Source: Lachnospiraceae bacterium (GTDB lineage Bacteria > Bacillota_A > Clostridia > Lachnospirales > Lachnospiraceae). Taken from it: DNA of 12,807 nucleotides. Positions 6,222 through 12,807 of the stretch are shown here, one piece after another. A program made the translations under genes and the position numbers. Location of the stretch: NCBI GenBank assembly GCA_017435025.1, contig JAFSFU010000239.1:1-12807 (forward strand), written 5' to 3'. The notes beneath the pieces are model-generated. The model was not told the DNA's origin. It searched no databases and saw only the letters and a list, made by a program, of their open reading frames with translations. Numbering within the stretch: position 1 is the stretch's first letter; each line of letters opens with the position of its first letter.

Positions 6222-7559
6222 ATGGCAAAAGATATGACAAAGGGCAGTCTTTTCAGGGCGCTGATCTCGTTCAGCGTCCCTTTAATATTGAGCGGACTGC
6301 TGCAGCAGCTCTATAGCTGGGCGGATGCCTTTATTGTTGGAAATGTTGAGGGTGAAACAGCTCTTGCGGCCATCGGTGCCACCGGTATGATCGTGAATCT
6401 GTTTATTTCTGTAATCAACGGTTTTACATCCGGTATATCGATTTTGGCGGCTCAGCGATTTGGAAGCGGTAATGTGGAGATACAGAAAAAGATCCTGTAT
6501 TCGTTCATTATTATTCTCGGTACGGTTTTCCTGGGACTTAGCATGTGTGGCGTGTTCTTTGCAGATCGCATGCTGGTATTTTTAAACACACCGTCCGATA
6601 TTTTATCTCAGTCGAAAGTATATTTGCAGCTGGTGCTGATAGGTATTCCGTTCCTGACTATTTATAACGTCTATGGCGCTGTACTCCGTGGAATCGGCGA
6701 CAGCAAGGCGCCGTTCTACTCGGTTTTGGTATCGTCAGTGACCAATGTTGTTCTGGATATCGTATTTGTTGGAATCTTTCATTGGGGAATCGGAGGAGCG
6801 GCGATTGCGACGTCCATCTCCCAGATCATGATGACAGTATTTATTGTAATCTATACGCTGAAGCGATACGAGATTTTGAGGATGGAACCGAACCGTGGTC
6901 TCTTTGATCGAAAAGTGGTACATGATGGATGTTCCCTCGCGATACCGGTTACCTTCCAATGGACTCTGAATTCCATCGGAAATCTGGCTCTGCAGAATTT
7001 TATGAACAGTTTTGGAACCATGACGGTTGCCGCGATCACAACGGCTTATCGCGTGGACAGTATTATCATGCTGCCGGTCATCAATCTGGGTACCGGTATC
7101 TCTACGGTTACATCCCAGAATACGGGGGCGGGAGAACACAAACGTGCGAGACGCTGTCTTTTGGTCGGTTCCTGTGTCATGGCGGTTGTGGCAGTTGTGT
7201 TGACATTATTTGTCTTAAACTTTGGAGGAATGCTGATCGGGGTCTTCGGTGTATCCAATGAATGCGTCATGATCGGTGATAATTTCTTCCATTCCATTGC
7301 CTGGTTCTATATTATTTTCGGCAGTGCAACGGCACTCCGCGGATATTTGCAGGGAACCGGAGAAGTGATGATCACCGGTATGATCGGAATTGGCGCAATG
7401 GCACTGCGAATCGCATTGTCTTATCTGCTCCGACCGGTATTTGGAAACATGGTCATCGCGTATGCAGAGGCATTTTCCTGGTGCTTTATGTTGGTGATGT
7501 TCCTGGGATTGTTGTTCTGGAAGATAAAAAAAGACAATCGGAAGAATCTTGCACTTTAA
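6222..7559 (+). CDS. MATE family multidrug/sodium or proton antiporter
   Basis: The 445-aa membrane protein has the length and sequence pattern of the MATE exporters, with about twelve hydrophobic segments expected. The first helix and loop carry PLILSGLLQQLYSWADAFIVG (from residue 20), a close match to the family's P-x-ILSGLLQQLY-x-x-AD signature, and GISILAAQRFGSG (71-83) follows in the usual place. The second half repeats the pattern near 237-300 with TFQWTLNSIGNLALQNF and STVTSQNTGAGEHKRA. Members export drugs, dyes or metabolites in exchange for sodium or protons; the substrate is unknown here. The ribosome site AGAGG is weak, so translation may depend on the upstream gene. It ends 19 bases before the acetyltransferase gene. 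Confidence 0.95.
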   Translation: MAKDMTKGSLFRALISFSVPLILSGLLQQLYSWADAFIVGNVEGETALAAIGATGMIVNLFISVINGFTSGISILAAQRFGSGNVEIQKKILYSFIIILGTVFLGLSMCGVFFADRMLVFLNTPSDILSQSKVYLQLVLIGIPFLTIYNVYGAVLRGIGDSKAPFYSVLVSSVTNVVLDIVFVGIFHWGIGGAAIATSISQIMMTVFIVIYTLKRYEILRMEPNRGLFDRKVVHDGCSLAIPVTFQWTLNSIGNLALQNFMNSFGTMTVAAITTAYRVDSIIMLPVINLGTGISTVTSQNTGAGEHKRARRCLLVGSCVMAVVAVVLTLFVLNFGGMLIGVFGVSNECVMIGDNFFHSIAWFYIIFGSATALRGYLQGTGEVMITGMIGIGAMALRIALSYLLRPVFGNMVIAYAEAFSWCFMLVMFLGLLFWKIKKDNRKNLAL

Positions 7560-7578
7560 AGAATGGGGGAAGAATCAA

Positions 7579-8040
7579 ATGGAGTTTCGAGTGTTTGAAA
7601 TGCAGTATGCAGGTATTGACGTGGAACCGTCCGGAATCATGTGTGTTCCCTTTGATGCTGGGAGATTTAAGGAGTACAAAGAAATCTATAATGACTGCTT
7701 TTATGAGATGCGAAAAGACTTGGATCGGAAACCTTACAATTATCTGGAATCCATGGAGCAATTGGGAGAAAAAGCGGAAGAGATCATGCTGCTGATCGAA
7801 AATGATGAAATTGTTGGATCTGTGGCATGTTACGGGAATGAAGTGGATGATCTGATCGTGAATCAAAAATTTCAGAGACAGGGGTATGGAAGAAAACTTC
7901 TTTTGTATGGAATGGAACGAATTCGAAGCAGGAATCAGGCACCGATCACGTTGCATGTGACGGAATGGAATCAATATGCAGCTAAGATGTATCAAAACGT
8001 CGGATTTGAAATTACAAAGACCATAACGATCAAAGATTGA
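7579..8040 (+). CDS. GNAT-family N-acetyltransferase
   Basis: The 153-aa product is a GNAT-fold acetyltransferase. The acetyl-CoA phosphate-binding loop is seen as QRQGYGRKLLL (residues 99-109), matching Q/R-x-x-G-x-G/A, preceded by the strand VDDLIVNQKF. The C-terminal motif WNQYAAKMYQNVGFE (130-144) is the usual closing helix and strand. Known members acetylate amines on antibiotics, polyamines, peptides or protein N-termini; no feature identifies the acceptor. I chose ATG 7579 because GGGGGA lies 8 bases upstream; a TTG ten codons earlier overlaps the MATE gene and has no ribosome site. It lies 19 bases after the exporter and 13 bases before the molybdoenzyme, consistent with one transcript. 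Confidence 0.9.
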   Translation: MEFRVFEMQYAGIDVEPSGIMCVPFDAGRFKEYKEIYNDCFYEMRKDLDRKPYNYLESMEQLGEKAEEIMLLIENDEIVGSVACYGNEVDDLIVNQKFQRQGYGRKLLLYGMERIRSRNQAPITLHVTEWNQYAAKMYQNVGFEITKTITIKD

Positions 8041-8053
8041 GAGAGGAATACAG

Positions 8054-11000
8054 ATGGCACGATGGGGAATTGTATTAGAACAGGAAAAATGTATTGGCTG
8101 TAATGCCTGCCAGGTGGCGTGTAAAGACCGTAACAACCTGGAGGCAGGAATGCTGTTTCGCCGGGCAGATACGTTGGCGTATGAAGAAAATGGTGTAAAG
8201 AAGTACGCGCATTTTTCTGCGGCATGTCATCACTGTGAGGATGCGGTATGTATGAAGGCGTGTGTGTTCGGCGCTTTAAAACGGACGGAAGAAGGGCTGA
8301 TCGTTGTGGATGAAGCGCTCTGTCATGGGTGCGGGGCATGTGAGCGGAGCTGTGCGTATGGTGCCGTTTATGTCAGTGAAAGAATGAAGGTGGCAAGGAA
8401 GTGTGACGGCTGTGCAGATCTGCGCGCACAGGGAAGACAGCCGGCCTGTGTGGAGGCGTGTCTGACCCATTGTCTGGAATGGAAAGAGCTGACGGAGGAC
8501 TCGGAGACGACTCTGTCAAAGCGATTAAAGGAAATGTTTCGTGTCAATCCGGCCAGGGACTTTGCAAGAAGAAGGAATGCAAAAACGAAGGAAAGTGACG
8601 TGTGCGAACTGTCAAAGTGCAGCCGTAGAGAACTGGCAGAATCTTTAGAGAAACTGGCAGGTTTCTTTGCAGACCGTGAACAGGCTCTGGCGATCTGTCA
8701 GGAGGGAACGGACTGGAATTTACATACGGAAAGAGATTGGAAGTTGGAGTACGATTTTCTGTTTCGCGGCACCGACGCAGACTGGAACATTCCTCTCTGG
8801 GCTTCAGCTGCGGAGGAAGAACGGATACTCCTTGACCAGACCACATTGGATGTGATTCGTTTCTACCATAAGTACGGATATGAGTCGGTTTGGATGGAGG
8901 GAAATCCGCCGGATTACATCGGTGAACAGCTCCGGTTTTTGGCTTATCTGCTCCGTGCAGGAGAGCGAAAGGCTGCGTACGATTTTATTCACAAATATAC
9001 AAAGAAAACAGCCGGAATGGTTCATAAACATGTTGAAAAGCGAGGAACCTTCGAGGGATATTTGTTGATACTGGAGAAGTGCGAGCAGATTTTAGAAGAA
9101 ATTCTTGTCTGTGAGGATGATTCTCCGGCAGAATGCGGTCTGTATGCACCAATTGAGGATGAACCTGCAAGGATCATTCATACAGCCGGTATCAATAACT
9201 GTGGAGGCAAGTGCGTCATTCGCCCGGAGGTGCAGGAAAACTGTATTCTGAATATCAGCAGTGACTGCAGCAGTAACAAACCGCAGATCCGCGCTTGTGT
9301 GCGAGGCAGAGGATATCGGAAAACGTATCTGAGTACCGAGAGACTTCGTTATCCGATGAAACGAATCGGGGAACGCGGAAGCGGCAAGTTTGAGAGGATT
9401 ACCTGGGAGGAAGCGGCTGACCTGATTGCAAAGGAATGGATCCGAATCCGTGACCAGTATGGTCCGGGAGCCCGTTATGTGAACTACGGCTGCGGTGTGA
9501 CCGGAATTATGCGTCCGGGCGTACTGGCGAAACGTCTGTTGGCTATGGACGGCGGCTATCTGGATTATTTCAACTCCTACAGTTCGGCTTGTGCCGGATA
9601 TATGACTCCGTATATTTTTGGAACCAGAGTGACCGGAAACAGCCCGCAGGATATGTTGAATACAAAGATGTTGGTTCTATGGGGAGATAATCCGACGGAG
9701 ACGATCATCGGCACAGAAAAGAATTATTATCTTTCTCTGCTGAAGGCAAAAGGAATCAAGGTTATTGTGATCGATCCTCGTATGAGCCAGACAGCAGTTG
9801 CCTATGCCGATCAGTGGCTCGGAATCCGCCCGGCGACAGACAGTGCTCTGGCGGACGCCATGGCGTATGTGATCTGGTCTGAAGGACTGCAGAATCAGAA
9901 ATTCATGGATACATACTGTATCGGATTTGATGAGGAGCATATGCCGGACGGGGTACCGAAAGATGAGTGTTACCGTGCATATCTGTTCGGTGAAAAGGAT
10001 GGAATCCCGAAGACTCCGGAGTGGGCGGAATCTATCACAGGTCTGGAGGCGGAAGTGATTCGAAACTTTGCAAGAGAATATGCGACAACAAAACCGGCAT
10101 GTATCATCATGGGCCTGGGACCGCAGAGACATGGAAACGGTGAGCAGACCACGAAGAGCATCTGCACTCTGACATGTATGACCGGAAACGTGGGTATTTC
10201 CGGCGGCGGTGCAGCTGGATGCAGCGATGTGGCAGAGCACAACGGAATCCGTCTGTTTAACAATACGATCGCGAATCCATATCCGGGCAAGATACCGGTA
10301 TTTCTGTGGACCAAAGCCATTGAGCATGGCACAGATATGACACCGGTGGGTGACCGTCTGAAAGGTGTAGATAAACTGGACAGCAATATCCGTATGTTGT
10401 TTAATCTGGCAGGAAATACGCTGGTCAACCAGCACTCCGATGTCAACGATTCCATTCGAATCTTAAAGGATGATACAAAATGTGAGTTCATTTTGTGTTC
10501 TGATATTTTCACGACACCGAGTACCCGGTATGCCGATGTACTGCTGCCGGCAACGTCCGTGTTCGAGGGAAATAATATTACAGCTCCTTGGGCCGGAACG
10601 AATTTCCTGCTCCGAAATAATCAGGTGATCCGACCACTGTTTGGATGCAGATTTGAGTGGGAATGGCTGAAAGATGTAGCAGAACGCCTTGGTTATTACG
10701 AGGAATTTGTGGATGGAAAACCGGACATGGAAGACTGGCTCCGTGAGAATTACGAGGCGCTTCGCAAAGTGGAACCGGAACTGCCGGACTATGAGACTTT
10801 CTGCGAACTTGGCGGATATCAGTACAAGGAGCAGATCTGTCATATCGCTTTTGAAAAGCAGATTGCGGATCCGGAGCATTATCCGTTTGCGACACCGTCC
10901 GGAAAAATCGAAATCTTCTCGAAAGCGCTGTATGATTTCCAACAGAAAGATATCCCTGCGATTCCGTGTTATCTTGTTTGTCCGGAGGGACCGGAAGATC

Positions 11001-11389
11001 CGACGCGAGACAAATATCCGCTGCAGATGATCGGCTGGCATACGAGAAGAAGATGCCATTCGGTACATGACAACAATCCGTGGCAGGACGAAGTAGAAAT
11101 GCCGGGACTTTGGATTCATCCGGAAGATGCAGGGGAACGAAATATTGTGGATGGTGACCTAATAGCAATCTATAATGACCGTGGACGAGTGGAGATTCCG
11201 GCCATTGTGACGGAGCGAATTGTAAAAGGTACCGTAGCTATGTCCCAGGGAGGCTGGTTTACACCGGATAAGAACGGAACTGATACGCGAGGTTCCATTA
11301 ATGTGCTCACCTCTGCAGCTCATCCGACTCCGTTGGCCAAGGGAAATCCGCAGCATACCAATCTTGTAGAAGTTGTACGCGTTTTTTAG
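8054..11389 (+). CDS. Three-part fusion: DmsB-like ferredoxin, TorD-like chaperone and DmsA-like molybdopterin oxidoreductase
   Basis: One uninterrupted 1111-aa chain. Residues 1-145 are a DmsB/PhsB-type ferredoxin with 16 ordered cysteines for four [4Fe-4S] clusters: C13/16/19/23, C58/61/66/70, C90/93/96/100 and C117/120/132/136. Residues about 190-352 are helical and TorD/DmsD-like, with PPDYIGEQLRFLAYLL (285-300) matching the family's E-x-PDHL-x-x-EL-x-FL motif. Residues 372-1111 are a DMSO-reductase-family catalytic subunit: NNCGGKC (381-387), IRACVRGRG (412-420), YPMKRIGERGSGKFERITWEEA (from 433), YSSAC (509-513, S510 as candidate Mo ligand) and a C-terminal molybdopterin-dinucleotide domain (about 985-1111). 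The first cysteine expected before NNCGGKC seems absent. No Tat signal or membrane anchor is present, so the enzyme is probably cytoplasmic. ATG 8054 follows AGAGGAA. Substrate unknown. Confidence 0.92.
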   Translation: MARWGIVLEQEKCIGCNACQVACKDRNNLEAGMLFRRADTLAYEENGVKKYAHFSAACHHCEDAVCMKACVFGALKRTEEGLIVVDEALCHGCGACERSCAYGAVYVSERMKVARKCDGCADLRAQGRQPACVEACLTHCLEWKELTEDSETTLSKRLKEMFRVNPARDFARRRNAKTKESDVCELSKCSRRELAESLEKLAGFFADREQALAICQEGTDWNLHTERDWKLEYDFLFRGTDADWNIPLWASAAEEERILLDQTTLDVIRFYHKYGYESVWMEGNPPDYIGEQLRFLAYLLRAGERKAAYDFIHKYTKKTAGMVHKHVEKRGTFEGYLLILEKCEQILEEILVCEDDSPAECGLYAPIEDEPARIIHTAGINNCGGKCVIRPEVQENCILNISSDCSSNKPQIRACVRGRGYRKTYLSTERLRYPMKRIGERGSGKFERITWEEAADLIAKEWIRIRDQYGPGARYVNYGCGVTGIMRPGVLAKRLLAMDGGYLDYFNSYSSACAGYMTPYIFGTRVTGNSPQDMLNTKMLVLWGDNPTETIIGTEKNYYLSLLKAKGIKVIVIDPRMSQTAVAYADQWLGIRPATDSALADAMAYVIWSEGLQNQKFMDTYCIGFDEEHMPDGVPKDECYRAYLFGEKDGIPKTPEWAESITGLEAEVIRNFAREYATTKPACIIMGLGPQRHGNGEQTTKSICTLTCMTGNVGISGGGAAGCSDVAEHNGIRLFNNTIANPYPGKIPVFLWTKAIEHGTDMTPVGDRLKGVDKLDSNIRMLFNLAGNTLVNQHSDVNDSIRILKDDTKCEFILCSDIFTTPSTRYADVLLPATSVFEGNNITAPWAGTNFLLRNNQVIRPLFGCRFEWEWLKDVAERLGYYEEFVDGKPDMEDWLRENYEALRKVEPELPDYETFCELGGYQYKEQICHIAFEKQIADPEHYPFATPSGKIEIFSKALYDFQQKDIPAIPCYLVCPEGPEDPTRDKYPLQMIGWHTRRRCHSVHDNNPWQDEVEMPGLWIHPEDAGERNIVDGDLIAIYNDRGRVEIPAIVTERIVKGTVAMSQGGWFTPDKNGTDTRGSINVLTSAAHPTPLAKGNPQHTNLVEVVRVF

Positions 11390-11396
11390 ATAATTG

Positions 11397-11425
11397 TTGC
11401 AAATCATACGTTAATATGGTAGAAT
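11397..11425 (+). promoter_or_regulatory. Possible sigma-A promoter just after the molybdoenzyme gene
   Basis: TTGCAA (11397-11402) and TAGAAT (11420-11425) are 17 bases apart. Transcription would begin near 11432 and meet the strong terminator at 11518-11552, giving an RNA of roughly 120 bases. AT-rich sequence makes chance matches common, so this is tentative. Confidence 0.4.
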
Positions 11426-11431
11426 AATACC

Positions 11432-11552
11432 GTTTTTTCGGGACAGGAAGTTATTCCCATATTATAAATATGTGATTATTATGCATAACTGATGCATAAA
11501 ATGATAATAAAACTCATACAAGCCATCCTGAAGAGGGTGGCTTGTTTTTTTT
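11432..11552 (+). ncRNA. Candidate short transcript (small RNA or 3' UTR)
   Basis: The segment lies between a plausible promoter and an intrinsic terminator and contains no convincing gene. It can fold: CATAT/ATATG (11458-11472) and TTATGCAT/ATGCATAA (11479-11499, 8-bp stem) precede the terminator hairpin. It resembles no small RNA or riboswitch I know. The simplest alternative is that it is only the 129-base 3' untranslated region of the molybdoenzyme message. Confidence 0.2.
11518..11552 (+). terminator. Strong intrinsic terminator of the nitroreductase-molybdoenzyme unit
   Basis: ACAAGCCATCC (11518-11528) pairs with GGGTGGCTTGT (11535-11545), 11 bp with one G-T pair, around TGAAGA. A run of seven further T residues follows. 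This is the best-formed terminator in the window and separates the redox genes from the ABC transporter. Confidence 0.92.
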
Positions 11553-11652
11553 GCGGCGAGAATATATTTGGTGAAAATGTATAAAATGCAGACGTGACCT
11601 GCATGCAAATACTAAAAAATGCATAAAAATGTACCAAAATGTAAAAAAGGTC

Positions 11653-11681
11653 TTTACAAGAGTATAATTATGCACTATAAT
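11653..11681 (+). promoter_or_regulatory. Sigma-A promoter of the amino-acid ABC transporter
   Basis: TTTACA (11653-11658) and a perfect TATAAT (11676-11681) are 17 bases apart. Transcription should start near 11688, with a leader of about 60 bases before the AAGGAG ribosome site. The -10 box lies inside the inverted repeat at 11668-11687. Confidence 0.85.
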
Positions 11682-11687
11682 GCATAA
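11668..11687 (+). promoter_or_regulatory. Inverted-repeat candidate operator covering the -10 box
   Basis: TTATGCA (11668-11674) and TGCATAA (11681-11687) are perfect 7-base inverted arms around CTATAA, so the TATAAT box is enclosed. A dimeric repressor bound here would block RNA polymerase. The same half-site recurs upstream, which supports a specific site. The regulator is not in this window. Confidence 0.55.
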
Positions 11688-11747
11688 CAACATCAGATAG
11701 CAATTTAAACCGCTAAAATAAAGAGTGAAAGAAAAGGAGAAACAATT

Positions 11748-12638
11748 ATGAAGAAACAGTTTTTAATCGCAATGGCAGCATTATCAATGGCAGCTCTGGC
11801 AGGTTGTTCCGGTCAGGCAGAAGAGACAACAGCAGCTCCGGCAGCAGATGCGAAAGCGGAAGCAGCAGTTCCGGCAGATCTGGATCCGGATTGCCGTCTG
11901 GCAAAAATGTATAAGTCCGGCAAATTAACAATCGGTGTATCCCCGGACTTCGCTCCGATGGAGTTCAAGGATGTAACAAAGACAGGCGATGACATGTATG
12001 TTGGTTCCGATATGGCAATGGCAAGATATATCGCTGAAAAGATGGGATTAGAGCTTGAAATCAAAGCAATGGAATTCTCCGCAATCCAGCAGGCAGTTAA
12101 CTCCGGTACTATCGACTGTGGTATTTCCGGTTTCGCTTACACAGAAGAGCGTGCAGAAAACTATGCAACATCTGATCTTTACAATATCGTAGAAGAGGAC
12201 GAAGGTCACACTGTTCTTGTTAAGAAGGGTGAAGGTGCTAACTTCGATGAGGCATCTGACTTCTCCGGTTACAAAGTGCTTGCACAGAATGCATCCTTAC
12301 AGCAGTCTCTCGTATCCTCCCAGTTACCGGAAGATATCGAATTCCAGCCGGTTACAACCGTAACAGACGGTGTTCTCATGATCATCAACGGCAAGGCAGA
12401 TGCACTTGCAGTATCTCATGATAACGGTGAAATGCTGATGAAGTCCTATGATGAGATCGAAATGACAACATTCAAATTTGACCACCTTGACGACGGTAAC
12501 ATCATCCTTATGAAGAAGGGTGAAGATGAACTGGTAGAGGCGATCAACGAAGTACTTGCAGAAATCAACGAGTCCGGTATCTACGAGACATGGACAGAAG
12601 AGGCGCAGGAGCTTGCAGAGTCTCTCGGTATCGAATAA
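11748..12638 (+). CDS. Amino-acid ABC transporter substrate-binding lipoprotein (family 3)
   Basis: The 296-aa product begins with a lipoprotein signal peptide: basic MKKQ, a hydrophobic stretch, and lipobox LAGC (17-20), so C20 should be lipidated and the protein tethered outside the membrane. Residues about 21-45 are an Ala/Glu-rich linker. From about 55 on it is a family 3 solute-binding protein: GKLTIGVSPDFAPMEFKD opens the first lobe, followed by GSDMAMARYIAEKMGLELE, IDCGISGFAYTEERAENY, and a long second lobe ending IYETWTEEAQELAESLG. These proteins capture polar amino acids or cystine for a HisM-type permease; the ligand cannot be named. ATG 11748 follows AAGGAG. A permease gene begins 95 bases downstream. 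Regular use of a narrow set of codons suggests strong expression. Confidence 0.95.
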   Translation: MKKQFLIAMAALSMAALAGCSGQAEETTAAPAADAKAEAAVPADLDPDCRLAKMYKSGKLTIGVSPDFAPMEFKDVTKTGDDMYVGSDMAMARYIAEKMGLELEIKAMEFSAIQQAVNSGTIDCGISGFAYTEERAENYATSDLYNIVEEDEGHTVLVKKGEGANFDEASDFSGYKVLAQNASLQQSLVSSQLPEDIEFQPVTTVTDGVLMIINGKADALAVSHDNGEMLMKSYDEIEMTTFKFDHLDDGNIILMKKGEDELVEAINEVLAEINESGIYETWTEEAQELAESLGIE

Positions 12639-12656
12639 GAATCATTTAGAATCATA

Positions 12657-12693
12657 CAGTGGTCTTCCCGGAAACAATGAGGGAAGACCATTG
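12657..12693 (+). other. Intercistronic hairpin after the binding-protein gene
   Basis: CAGTGGTCTTCCC (12657-12669) pairs with GGGAAGACCATTG (12681-12693), 13 bp with one G-T pair, around an 11-base loop. No T-run follows, so it is not a standard terminator. Hairpins at this position commonly protect the upstream message and let the binding protein be made in excess over the permease; that role is inferred here. Confidence 0.7.
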
Positions 12694-12733
12694 TCCGTGA
12701 TAGTAAGCAACAAAATGAAAGGAGAATTCCCAT

Positions 12734-12807
12734 ATGGAATTTTTTAGCGTAATGGCCCAGGTATGGTCCAAGTACAGCAACCTGTTCTTACATGGTCTCT
12801 GGATGAC
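12734..12807 (+). CDS. Amino-acid ABC transporter permease, N-terminal fragment
   Basis: An ATG at 12734 follows AAAGGAG and the frame stays open to the window end, giving MEFFSVMAQVWSKYSNLF and then LHGLWM. The F-L-x-GLW pattern before the first membrane helix is typical of HisM-type amino-acid permeases, and the position after a family 3 binding protein supports this. The inner-membrane channel domain itself lies outside the window, so its partner ATPase and specificity cannot be judged. Confidence 0.8.
   Translation, partial: MEFFSVMAQVWSKYSNLFLHGLWM

Larger units (their letters stand above)
11479..11687 (+). repeat. Cluster of ATGCATAA motifs in the transporter control region
   Basis: ATGCATAA occurs four times: 11481-11488, 11492-11499, 11619-11626 and 11680-11687. 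The first is part of the 10-base palindrome TTATGCATAA (11479-11488). An additional inverted pair ATGCAG/CTGCAT lies at 11586-11604. The spacing is irregular, which argues against CRISPR or tandem repeat and suggests protein binding sites, though the high AT content raises the chance rate. Confidence 0.45.

Noticed and set aside
8980..9170. An internal start that would yield a separate catalytic subunit from the fusion gene
   Set aside because: In-frame ATGs such as the one for residue 322 lack a good ribosome site, and none lies at the domain boundary near residue 370.
9677..11168. Long minus-strand open frames opposite the molybdoenzyme
   Set aside because: They overlap each other and conserved coding sequence on the plus strand, and show no domain or start signal.
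11492..11584. A 30-codon frame beginning ATGCATAAAATG that crosses the terminator
   Set aside because: No ribosome site precedes it, and it would be translated through the terminator hairpin and T-run.
11479..11687. CRISPR or tandem-repeat array
   Set aside because: The ATGCATAA copies are only eight bases and irregularly spaced, with no conserved repeat-spacer unit.
12657..12693. Intrinsic terminator after the binding-protein gene
   Set aside because: The stem is strong but is followed by TCCGTGATAG rather than a T-run, and the permease gene continues on the same strand.

Overview
The window looks like chromosomal DNA from an anaerobic, endospore-forming Firmicute, most probably a gut Lachnospiraceae-type clostridium. 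The evidence is a complete cotJA-cotJB-cotJC spore-coat operon, strong AGGAGG-type ribosome binding sites, moderate GC, sigma-A promoters of the TTGACA-17-TATAAT type, and several ferredoxin-containing redox enzymes. No phage, transposon, CRISPR array, rRNA or tRNA is visible.

Layout. (1) Bases 1-358 hold the C-terminal end of a peptidoglycan-binding protein, followed by the translationally coupled cotJA/B/C genes (444-1530) and a probable terminator. (2) Bases 1624-4298 form a well-bounded transcription unit: sigma-A promoter, a 126-aa cysteine-rich protein, a Gfo/Idh/MocA dehydrogenase, an unrecognised membrane-anchored 309-aa protein with a TTG start, and a 52-aa membrane microprotein. The microprotein carries the GGADGPT signature of the sodium-pumping carboxybiotin decarboxylase beta subunit. 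A two-tier hairpin terminator closes the unit and can also serve the convergent gene. (3) Bases 4322-5422 (minus strand) encode an aldo/keto reductase with a C-terminal 2x[4Fe-4S] domain, divergent from the next operon; both promoters are visible between them. (4) Bases 5558-11552 hold nitroreductase, MATE exporter, GNAT acetyltransferase and a 1111-aa molybdopterin oxidoreductase on one strand with short gaps, plausibly one operon ending at a strong terminator. (5) Bases 11653-12807 hold the start of an amino-acid ABC transporter: a lipoprotein binding protein, an mRNA hairpin, and the first codons of a permease that runs off the window.

The most remarkable gene is the 1111-aa protein. It appears to join, in one chain, a DmsB-like four-cluster ferredoxin, a TorD/DmsD-like chaperone domain and a DmsA-like molybdenum catalytic subunit. 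It has no Tat signal and no membrane-anchor gene nearby, so it is probably a self-contained cytoplasmic reductase. With the nitroreductase, exporter, acetyltransferase and ferredoxin-AKR around it, the region may be a reductive small-molecule or xenobiotic processing cluster; this is inference. The second point of interest is the 52-aa GGADGPT microprotein. The third is the control region at 11397-11687. It contains repeated ATGCATAA motifs, an inverted repeat embedding the -10 box of the transporter promoter, and a possible short independent transcript.
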